Of a stretch of 64,000 nt of DNA, positions 21,972 through 31,624 are shown one piece after another; the stretch's first letter is position 1, and each line of letters starts with the position of its first letter. The notes beneath the pieces are model-generated. The model worked only from the letters and a program-made list of their open reading frames with translations, had not been told where the DNA came from and did not search any database. Origin of the DNA: Laccaria trichodermophora (lineage: Eukaryota; Basidiomycota; Agaricomycetes; Agaricales; Hydnangiaceae); contig JACTVC010000046.1 of the NCBI GenBank assembly GCA_018417955.1, positions 124,001 through 188,000 on the forward strand, written 5' to 3'. The position numbers were made by a program, and so were the translations under genes.

Positions 21972-23685
21972 GAGTTGTCAAGTTACAGTCGTTTGCATAA
22001 TCACCTTGAACAAGGGATGATCGGGCAGTTAAGTGAAGTATTTGATGGATTCTAGGACAAATTCATCATTTTTGCACCTTGTACTATGTTTGTCCAGGAT
22101 ATTGAAACTCATTGGGATATTGAAAATGCAGATTATCTTTGCATCCACTCACTCTGAGGTTCTCAAATTTTGACAACCAGTGTATTTGTGTATTGTCTCC
22201 AACAGTTTCAATATGATATTTTTGAACCCTGAGTACTGGGTCACCTCTGACAGTGAACATAACACATCTACAGTAAAAAAAAAGTAGATATTCGTATAGA
22301 AGACAAAAATGTACATCGAGTTGTCAAAAAATCGAAAGGATGGGACAAAGTGGTGAGCCAACAATTGTGCAACACTGCATCAGGAAATTGGTTGAGACCT
22401 ATGTAGGTCTATGGAGCCTATGTAGGCACCATAGCTTCATAGGCTCCCCCCCAATATATAGAATACATAGGTCAGTAGGTACTCTATGTAGGCTGGTGGT
22501 AGGTTGCCATAGGTGTTGTATTTCAACCATATTCTACTGAAAATGTAATTTCACCTCTTGCTGAGGTGCTCATTCTATCATCACCTTTCACAATGAACTG
22601 TTTCAGTTTCAGAAGTGATCAGCCTTGAAGCTTGAAACTTTGATGACATGGGTTGGGGGAACTCAGTGAATAAATATTACATCTTAGGGGAATTGAACTC
22701 AGAGTCTTATGAAGAGGCCTGTACAAGAGATCAGCCATCTTGCATGCAATATCACAGTTAGTCTATTCAAGCCTTCACAATTCTCAGCTGTTTGCACTAT
22801 ACATACCACTCATGCTGGGAAAACTTTTTCTGTTTACTGTACCTCCACTGCAAACAGTGGGAAGATGTGTCTAATAAATTGTGGCCCAGGCTAGCTTGTA
22901 TCATATATACTGGTATTATGATCATAATTTCCCTCATACTCCATTGACTGTGATATCATGTCTTCATCATTCCAGTTTTTTGATAAAGTGAGATTTATTT
23001 GGATAGTCTACTGTAGGCTCAGATTATCTTTTGTACCTACCATAGTCTACAGAGGTAATGGTTAACCTATGTTGACCTACCGAGCCTATGGAGACTATGT
23101 AAATATGGCCAAGCTACAGCCCAGAACCATTTTCCTGATGTGAAAAAGTCAGGTTATTCACCCGAATTCAAGGGCCCCCTTAAATTCTGTTAAATTCAAG
23201 AACCCAGAGAATCGGCGAGGATCTTGAGGCGATCCGATTCAGCAAGAGATGCGAGTGTAAGGCGAACACACCTTTGGGCAAAGGACAGGTACAGTGATGG
23301 CCACTCTGTTTGGTAACCGTTGGTCACTGTTAGCACCAAGATCTGAAGATTGCATCGTTTTGCACTTCACCTCTTTGTTAATCGTTCCATGTCCTTGTAT
23401 CTCCATGAACCTCATTGCAGAGTAAGTGTTTAAACCATGGATGAAATAATAGAGATCTAACTTATGGTTTTCTCAGTCTGTTCAGTTTGCAGCTCAGCAG
23501 CCAAGCATCAGGTTCAAGGGTTGGCCTGTTGCCAGGGTTGCATGGATGTTTTTTTTTTTGGAACAATTCCATGATTCCGACATACGTGACGCCTCAAAAC
23601 TTTGCCTCTATCACTCCCGAACCAACACAGAAGAAGCACGAGGTAAGCTCACAATACCCGATGACACTGATAGCGTGCCGCAGGT
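21972..23685. other. Gene-free AT-rich stretch with repeat remnants
   Basis: No convincing gene. It marks the left edge of the accessory island. Contains a tRNA-like box A/box B sequence (22680-22745, minus strand) and two zones dense in CCTATG/CATAGG words (about 22390-22525 and 22990-23110). Confidence 0.5.
22680..22745 (-). repeat. tRNA-like head, possible SINE
   Basis: On the minus strand a box-A-like TGGCTGATCTC (22727-22737) is followed by a good box B, GAGTTCAATTCCC (22688-22700), with a CTTCATAAG segment like a tRNA-Met anticodon loop in between. Stems pair poorly, so it is not a functional tRNA; a tRNA-derived short retroposon fits better. Only one copy is visible here. Confidence 0.35.
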
Positions 23686-24290
23686 TGAACAAACTCTCAG
23701 TGTCAAGTGTGTGGGGCTTGATACAAGAGCTGCTCGCCGACCCAATGGCAAAAAGAAGCACAACTTTGTTGATCGGTCTCAAGAACTATGATCCTGAGAG
23801 TAGAAAACCTTTCTTTGGAACCATCAAGTGCGTTACAATACGCATTCCTTTTTTGTTTGTTTACTGATCGTGACCACAGGCTCCCAATGTTTCTCGCCCA
23901 CTCTGTCACTCTGCATTCTCGCTGGAGCTGCTGACATCAATCGTGCCAAACCAATTGATCTTGAATACGATCTTGAGAAGTATTTTTTTCATTGTTTCAG
24001 GAATTCCATGACTGACAGCAAGAAAGCCTGAACAAAAACGAGGAGCTTGTCAAGAAGCTCACCAAGGAATACGACACTTTCCTCACCTCTGAAACCCTCA
24101 TCAAGCAAATCCCCCATTTATGTTGCACTTTTATTTCATTTGTTTTCATGTGTGCTGACCATCGCTTTGCAGCTCAAATATTACCTACCCCTGTCTCCAA
24201 TGCCAAAGATCTTACCGACAAGATCACGGAGGTTCGCTCTACCATCAAGTTCTAGCTCAAGAAAGTTTTGTGCTTGGATGACCATCGGAT
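23686..24290 (+). pseudogene. Ribosomal protein uL1 (L10a) pseudogene, unprocessed
   Basis: Fragments of uL1 appear in order: NKLSVSSVWGLIQELL, GLKNYDPESRKPFFGTIK, LCILAGAADINRAKPIDLEY, LNKNEELVKKLTKEYDTFL, TSETLIKQIP and PTPVSNAKDLTDKITEVRS followed by TIKF. They lie in different frames with intron-like gaps between them (one ending GACCACAG near 23880, one ending CTTTGCAG near 24174), so this is a decayed genomic duplicate rather than a cDNA copy. A stop interrupts KFxLKKVLCL (TAG where CAG is expected). The C-terminal quarter is missing. Confidence 0.8.
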
Positions 24291-25981
24291 AGTTCAGTTC
24301 TCCACTGAGTATGTATCATCTTTCCGTCACCTTGGTTATTGTGAGCGAAGTGAGCATTCCTTCACTAAAGCGCTGAAAGTCCCAACAAACAAGTACAAAT
24401 TTTCCATTCGCAAAGGTTGAAACTTTTGGCAGGGAAAAAGAGTGTTTCATGGATATCTCATGCATTTCTGGAACTATTCAGATGAAACTTGGCAAGTATG
24501 TTCATGAAGTATATCTTTACGCACCTATCACAAAAAAATGTGCCTTGTCTTATGTATTGCATGTTAAATCAACCCTCAAACTTAGGTGGCATTTTCAACA
24601 ATCTTCTGAAACGGCATAAGAAGAGCTAGACTGTTTAAACATTTGCATCAGAGTCACTTACACATCTTGGATGTCTTATTACATGTTGTTTTTAAGTTGT
24701 TTCCCCCCCTAGCATTCATTTTCAAAGTCGGGACAGAGTCATGTTAATCCTCGTTAACACGGCTTTGGCCACCTCGACCCAGGCCGCCACAACAGTGGGA
24801 ACTGTCATCACAGTCATATTATTCAAAGGTCTAAAAAACTTGAGTGCAATAAACTAGTTGTGCGAAGTGAGCCTAACCCCCACGGGACTCGTGGATCCAT
24901 TTTATGCTCACCACGCTACTAGGCATAAACATCCTCGTCTCCTTGTTGAAGAAGAATTATCGGATCATCAAGTTGCTCCACATGAAGACCACGATGGGTG
25001 ACCCTGTTCACCACTATTGATTGATCGGTTTTTGGCAATGGCGTTGGAGAAAAGTTGGGAATGATGGTCAATGTCCATGGATAGATTGTACCTACATCGA
25101 AAATTGCACATAGGGATATTGGAGTAGATATGTAGCCGTAAATTAAGATGGTGTATGGCCAACTCTGAACCTATACATGCCAGTGCATGCACTGTACATG
25201 TGTCGTGCCCTACTAAAATTTATGTTTCTGTGAATAAAAATATGAAGTACTACTATAATTAAGCAGGATGTCACTTATTAAATATATTACAGGTTCATAG
25301 AAATAAAGATACTGCCAACAACCATTAGTACAGACTAGCACTGATCGATTGCTTCAGTTGTGTGGTTCGGTGAAGCGTGTGATGTCCAGAAGCTCGGGAA
25401 ACAGATGTGAAGCGGAACCGAATTGTTCTCTGTTAAATTTAGCTTAAATTCAGCTTAAATTTTTGTGAATTTAAGCTTTCTCTTACTTTACCCAGCCTGC
25501 ACCTCTGGGATGTGCCCAAGTAAAAAGAATACCCTTCGGAGTAACCAGTTCATGAATAAAAGTCGATTCTCTAAATACATAACTGATCTCATAAAATATT
25601 TTTACCAAGTGAGAAAGTTGCAGCCTGTCTCCCTTCTGGACTATTTTGCGCAACCCAGTGGAGATGGTACCAGAGTTTGGGCGGAGTTTGGATTTTGTTG
25701 TTGATGACTTGTTTACTGATCAACAAACACTCCGATTCAGTACTCAATGTTCGCAGCAACCACTTCCAGAAACTCGACATGGACCTCCATTGGGAGTTAA
25801 CACCAACACATTTTTTAATGTGTCTTCGTGCAACTAACTGAGTTTCTGGGAACTTTCTGCCCAACATAGAGTCTTTTTTTCTTCCTTCAACGCTTTCCTG
25901 GTCGGTCTGTATACTATAAACAGGGCAAGACATACAACATCATATGTTCTACGAGTTGTCGCACCTCGACATTCAACAACG
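24291..25981. other. Gene-free stretch upstream of the nuclease pseudogene
   Basis: About 1.7 kb without a supportable gene. A short hairpin-like AT motif (TTAAATT repeated with its complement GAATTTAAGC) lies at 25434-25480. The last few hundred bases should hold the original promoter of the XPG-like gene. Confidence 0.45.
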
Positions 25982-27788
25982 ATGGGTATTCCTGGCCTTT
26001 GGAAGGTACTCTCATTCTATAGCTTCAATCTTCCTTAATTCAATATCCTCCTTTTTAGCTCCTCTCAGGAATCAGGAAGGACCAGTCACTTACTGAGCTT
26101 GCAGTCCGTGAGGGCTTTGAAATCCGGCGACATGGCTCTGGTGTGCTCATTGTTGGGATAGATGCCAGGTAAGAGTTTCTTGAATACCTATAAAAACCAT
26201 CCTGCTATACTCATTTCCACACAATAGTCCATGGATCTACGCAGCGCAGGCTTCAATGGACCACGCTCAGCGAAAGGGAGCATCTCGAGCCGCACTGGGG
26301 AAAAATTCAGAGCTATGATTGCTCTTTGATTGCATGAGTGAGATTGGGCACCTTCCTTCCTATCAACGCCGTTTTTGTATTTGATGGTCTGAAACGCCTG
26401 TCTGAAAAACGAAGCACTGCTGTTGGTGCGGCTGATCATTATATGACACAAGACTTCAAAGCAATCATCAAAGGCTTTGGTCATAGTTTCCATGATGTAC
26501 ACCCAAATTTCATGTTGAATGTACATCCACTGACAGAGTGTTAGGCTCCTGCGGAGGCAGAAGCAGAGCTAGCCTACCTTGATAGCATTGGTGCAGTTGA
26601 CATGGTGTGGACGAGTGATAGCGACATTTTTCTCTTTGGTGGTCAACATGTCATCAGGCAGTAAGTCCTGCCCTCTCAATAGTGATGTGTTCCAAGTACT
26701 GAATGCCTTTAGCCCCCAGGATTCCGATGACCGTGACTCTGTTGAGGTGTACATCTTCAAAATGCCTGGAGATGATGCCGCTGCTCAAGTTTTGGATCAA
26801 GCTGGCATCCTCTTTCTGGCCGTTGTAGTAGGAGGTGATTATAATACTGTAAGCCACTCTATTCCCCTTCATTAGACTCTCTTCACCTCAATTCAAGCAG
26901 GGGCTTCTGGGTTGTGGGATGAAAAAGGCCCTCGCCTTACTATCAACAGATCTCGCCCATTCACTCTATGACGCGACAGTCACACTCTCAAAAACTCAGC
27001 TGGCTGTGTTCCTTACTGGTTGGCGTGAGAACCTTCGCAATGTGCTTGCCCACAATCCGAACAATGTTCTTGGTGCTTGTTACCCATCGTTGGCCACTAA
27101 GATCACGGAAGATTTTCCAGACCCAGATGTTCTCCACCTTTACGCTCATCCTATCACTTCACATACCGAAAAGGATTATAGGCCCAAGATGGCAGAATGG
27201 GTGTCAAAGCTACCTGATACCACAGCATTAACCACTCTCTGCTGACAGCTTTTTGGATGGGTTGACGTCCTCGACAAGTTTTCCAGCCATGTGTGGGATG
27301 GGCAGTGCATCAAAGAATTGGCATTGGTATGGTCTTTCACTTCATCATTGGCTTGATACACACTCATGCTGCCATTCTAGGCACACTGCAGGCCACCTAC
27401 AACATGGAAAACAGGGCTCGGGCCCAACTCCATTTGGCATATCCACACGTCTGCAATCCGAATCAACTCGCCAAGCACATTTGCATCGTATCACGTTGAG
27501 GTTTGGATCCCATCTGTTGTCGCCACTGCATTGTTCACAGGAGGGACATCCCGTGGTGCAGGGACACATGCGTCAACCTACGCATGGGTTCCCAGCCCTA
27601 TTCTTTGCTCTGTACTTCCAGAGCTTGTGGGGGAATATCACCAGACTACACGCAAGCCAAAGCTGGATAAATGCGAGCCATATGTTCCTGTAAGTAATCT
27701 ACTACTTCTCGTTATCTGAAGGCATTGAAAGTTGATATCACCATTAGGTTCTTGATAGTTCCCAGTCAACGCAATGTCAATCAGTAGC

Positions 27789-28107
27789 TGTGAAGTGTTC
27801 ACTCTGAACTTCTCGCATAGCTGAAGCCAAGAGGGAAGGAGGAGGCAAGAATGGGTGGATCTGGGATCAACACCCATGAGTGAGCAATGAGCAGTTACAA
27901 GATACTCAGCTGGCCCAACATGATTATGCATACTGTAGGAAGTACAGTTATACAAGGCACTACATGTAGTGCAAGAGGATGGCAAGACTGCTGACAAGGT
28001 GGTGGTTCAAGACAAAAGATCAATATATTATGTAAGATATCCAAATCTAGCTATATACCACTGTTTGACTATGGCCTCTGGGCATTCCCTTCCAATCCTA
28101 TATCACA
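27789..28107 (-). repeat. LTR of element 1 (3' LTR on the minus strand)
   Basis: 319 bp, TG...CA ends, preceded by target duplication GTAGC. Confidence 0.95.
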
Positions 28108-28408
28108 AAGCCCCCCAATGTCCAGAGGGCATGTAAGGAAAACAATGGTGGGGAAGAATAATAGAATAGAAATTCTCTTGCCCCCCAGAGTGAATATCAG
28201 GATAAAATGAGACCAAAAGGTAGCAAAGCAAAGAAGATGAATAAAAGAAAGAAAAAATTTGGCCCCAAATAATTTACTATCTGGAAAGCTGGTCACTGTA
28301 AGCTCCCAGCTTAACCCAGAAATACCCATATGATCCTCCCATTCTCTCTTCAGTGATGTATAACCATGAGTACTGGGAAACCATGCAAGTGGATGGCTTC
28401 CAGGTCAT

Positions 28409-28640
28409 CCATCCCAACTCCATTGCCTTTCCCCATCAAGATGGTGTAGCATGCTTCCATCATACTTGTGGTCTGGGTATAAGACATGTATAGTGTGATA
28501 GAGGCTTGCGCCTCTCCACTCAGATCGTTGATCCCAACTCAACTCCCTCTACCCATCAAGATGATAAAGCTTGCTTCCATTGTGGTGTGTCGTCTGGACG
28601 TGGGGAGTGTGTAATGGGATAGAGGCTTGCGCCTCTCCTC
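28409..28640. repeat. Two tandem units of about 120 bp
   Basis: Both copies share CCCAACTC, CCCATCAAGATG, GCTTGCTTCCAT or a variant of it, and end GATAGAGGCTTGCGCCTCTCC, which itself is partly self-complementary (GAGGC...GCCTC). Part of LTR element 1. Confidence 0.75.
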
Positions 28641-28917
28641 CCACCTTCCACCTATACTCCCCTACAGCCCCCCACTTTTCCAGTGTGCGAATCTCAAGAA
28701 TCAAGCCAGGGAGGATAGAGGCGAAGAGATCGTGCAGTGGAAAATTACAAGCCGTGATCGTAAGTTGGTGTCAGAGTAGGTAGAGGTGGTGCCAGTTGGG
28801 TAGGAATGATGAGAGGAAAGAAAGGGGAAGAAAAAAAAAAAAAAAAAAGTTGTCATAAAACTTGCCCCCCAGAGTGGACACAGGCCATGCAACACACATG
28901 CAGCAATCTGTAAGGCT

Positions 28918-29240
28918 ACCATGATTGAAGAAGAGTCCGCCACGCAACACGCGAGCAGCAACTCCTCAAGACTGATCCGCCGCAAAACATGCGAGCTGCA
29001 ATCAGGAGCCAGAAGGTTACCATGATTGAAGAAGAGTCCGCCACGTAATGCGCAAGCAGCAATCAGTACTTCTGAGGGACTCAGAAGGTTACCATGATTG
29101 AAGAAGAGTCCACCACGTAATGCGCGAGCTGCAACTCCTCCACACTGATCCACCGCGCAACACGCGAGCAGCAATCAGCCTTCTGAGAGAAGGTTACCAT
29201 GACTGAAGAAGAGTCTGCCGCGTAATGCGCGAGCAGCAAC
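28918..29240. repeat. Four tandem copies of a 70-105 bp unit
   Basis: ACCATGATTGAAGAAGAGTC recurs at about 28918, 29019, 29091 and 29196, each followed by a CGYRAGCAGCAA motif. On the minus strand the copies give repeats of ALRGGLFFNHGNLL, but frames break between copies, so I do not call a gene. Confidence 0.85.
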
Positions 29241-29639
29241 TCTCAACCAGTTGAGGTGTCTCCCCAGCCCATAAGAGTCCTCCAATCAAGTCTTAACACC
29301 CCAAATAGAGGGGATATCCTGAGGGAGCCAAAAATGTGTTTGAGCATAGCGTAGTGATTTCTGGCCCGTTCCTGGAGATCAAATACCCGTTCGAAAGCTA
29401 CGAACAACGCCTTTCCAACGGTATAATTCGCGTATCGTGACGAGCCGTGGTTGTCGAGATAGAGAGGTAATACCCAGAAACTGCAGTTCTGGAGTAAATG
29501 CATACTGCAGACCAGGCTGTCGTCCGTTTTTGACATGAATAGGTGCGTCGGAAAGGTACGATTCAGGCGTTTAAAACGGGCTATAGAACGTCCGATGCGA
29601 GCATGTTATGGCAACAGGAATGGGGAAATGGTTGTTGAA

Positions 29640-30590
29640 GAGATGGCACTGTAACACAAGGACCGCTCGTCCGTTTGACGCGTATGAGGGCTTCCCAGAA
29701 GCGCATTGACCGTGGCTTCAAAATGAGCCAAAGAACGAATGAAGCGACCGAAATCTCGCCGAGAACGGACGAAATATGTTCATCTTGGTCATACCAGACT
29801 GAACTAGGCGATGCGCCGCCAACAGGTGACCGTTTGGCGAGTTCAGGGAGTCCAAAGGAAGGTGTGGATCAGGGCTTTCCAACGCAAAAAAGATGAGCGC
29901 GATCCGGGTGTCGGTCGGCGAGATATGACATGAATAAGTCCTGTGTAAATGGTTGTTGGAGGGATGGTGCTATAACACGAGAACCGCTCGTCCGTTTGAC
30001 GCGTATGAGGGCTTCCCAGAAGCGCATTGACCATGGCTTTAAAACAAACCAAAGAACGAAAGGAACGACGAACATCTCGCCGAGAATGGATGAAACATGC
30101 TCATCTTGGTCATACCAAGCTGAACTAGGCGAAGCGCCGCCAATAGGTGACCGTTTGGCGAGTTCAGGGGGTCGAAAGAAAGGTGTAAATGAGGGCTTCC
30201 CAGCGCAAAAGAGACGAGAGCAATCGGGGCATCGGTTGGCGAGATATGACATGAACAAGTCACATGTAAGTGGTTGTTGGAGGGATGGTGCTGTAACACA
30301 GGAACCGCTCGTCCGTTTGACGCGTATGAGGGCTTCCCAAAAGCGCATTGACCGTGGCTTCAAAACGAGCCAAAGAACAAAAGGAACGACGAGGATCTCG
30401 CCGAGAACGGACGAGATATGTTCATTTTGGTCATGCCAGGCTGAAGTAGGTGAAGCGCAGCCAATACGCGACCGTTTGGCGAGTTCAGGGGGTCCAAAGA
30501 AAGGTATGAACGAGGGCCTCCCAGCGCAAAAGAGACGAGAGCAATCGGGGCGTCGGTTGGCGAGATATGAGGTGAATAAGTCCCATGTTG
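29640..30590. repeat. Three tandem copies of a unit of about 320 bp
   Basis: CCGCTCGTCCGTTTGACGCG recurs at about 29664, 29986 and 30305. Unit length is close to a multiple of three and lacks stops on both strands, which creates long open frames on plus (29930-30679) and minus (29869-30642) without evidence of a protein. Part of LTR element 1. Confidence 0.88.
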
Positions 30591-31305
30591 ATGTCCCATC
30601 AACCCCATCCAACCCAAAACCACTCCAAACCCTTCTAACCATTCAGAAACCAAGAAGAGCCATTCCAGGGAGTTCATAGAGAAGTAAGGAGGATGAGAAC
30701 ACTCATTCCTCAAGCAAGAAAACAGCAAGGATTGGGAGAGAAACATAGTAGGGCATAGCACATAATTTCCAGAGCAGCAGACTGAACTGGAGGGATGTCA
30801 ATGAACATCTGGCTGTTCTTGAGAGGCCTAGATGCTAAAAGACAAGGGAGATGGTTGAGGAACAGGTGGAGTCTGAGAGACAGTGAAGCAGCACAAAGCA
30901 GCAGGCGACACTGGTTGCAGGCGACCTCCTCACCAAGTCAATGGCCACGTAGTCGCGAAATCCAGACATAGGTGAGAGGAACTCTCCTCACAGTAGACTT
31001 CAGGCCACGTAGTCGCGAAATCCCAAAGCCCAGCTGCTCAGAGTCAGCGCAGCACCCCAATCGAACAAACCTCAACCTGCTGTGCAAGCACAAGCTAAAG
31101 TCAATGGTTCATCCAACTGAAGGATGGATGAGCCCTTTCACATGAAGCAGTAAGCCCGCCGCAAAGAGCGCGAGCAGCAGCTACCATCCATGCTAAGGTT
31201 CCTCCTGTGATGAGCTGGCGCATTCCCACAACTCTCCAGCTCTCCCTCTACCAAGAAATGCAGACTTCAACCATGCTTTGGTGAAGTCCGCGGTGCCCCC
31301 ACCAT

Positions 31306-31624
31306 TGTGAAGTGTTCACTCTGAACTTCTCGCATAGCTGAAGCCAAGAGGGAAGGAGGAGGCAAGAATGGGTGGATCTGGGATCAACACCCATGAGTGA
31401 GCAATGAGCAGTTACAAGATACTCAGCTGGCCCAACATGATTATGCATACTGTAGGAAGTACAGTTATACAAGGCACTACATGTAGTGCAAGAGGATGGC
31501 AAGACTGCTGACAAGGTGGTGGTTCAAGACAAAAGATCAATATATTATGTAAGATATCCAAATCTAGCTATATACCACTGTTTGACTATGGCCTCTGGGC
31601 ATTCCCTTCCAATCCTATATCACA
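31306..31624 (-). repeat. LTR of element 1 (5' LTR on the minus strand)
   Basis: 319 bp, same sequence as 27789-28107, followed by target duplication GTAGC. Confidence 0.95.

Larger units (their letters stand above)
27789..31624 (-). mobile_element. Non-autonomous LTR retroelement 1 (3.8 kb, identical LTRs)
   Basis: Two 319-bp LTRs at 27789-28107 and 31306-31624, identical as far as I can read, each starting TGTGA and ending TCACA. The flanking 5-bp target duplication is GTAGC (27784-27788 and 31625-31629). Read on the minus strand, a primer-binding site candidate TGGTGGGGGCACCG (31291-31304) lies 1 nt from the 5' LTR, and a polypurine tract GGGGGGCTT (28108-28116) abuts the 3' LTR. The interior has no gag, protease, reverse transcriptase or integrase. 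It is made of tandem repeats, an A18 tract (28831-28848) and non-coding sequence. It must have been moved by enzymes of another element. Confidence 0.93.

Noticed and set aside
22680..22745. Functional tRNA-Met gene
   Set aside because: Acceptor, D and T stems do not pair; only the internal promoter boxes resemble a tRNA.
26493..26542. TAG stop before APAEAEAEL in the nuclease gene
   Set aside because: It is the acceptor of a normal 50-nt intron (GTACAC ... GTTAG), not a disabling mutation.
28701..29174. Minus-strand frame with repeated LRGGLFFNHGNLL
   Set aside because: Translation of tandem DNA repeats; frame changes between units and no conserved domain.
29869..30642. Long open frames on both strands in the 30-kb region
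   Set aside because: Produced by three tandem 320-bp repeats with no stop in phase; no start context, domain or splice support.
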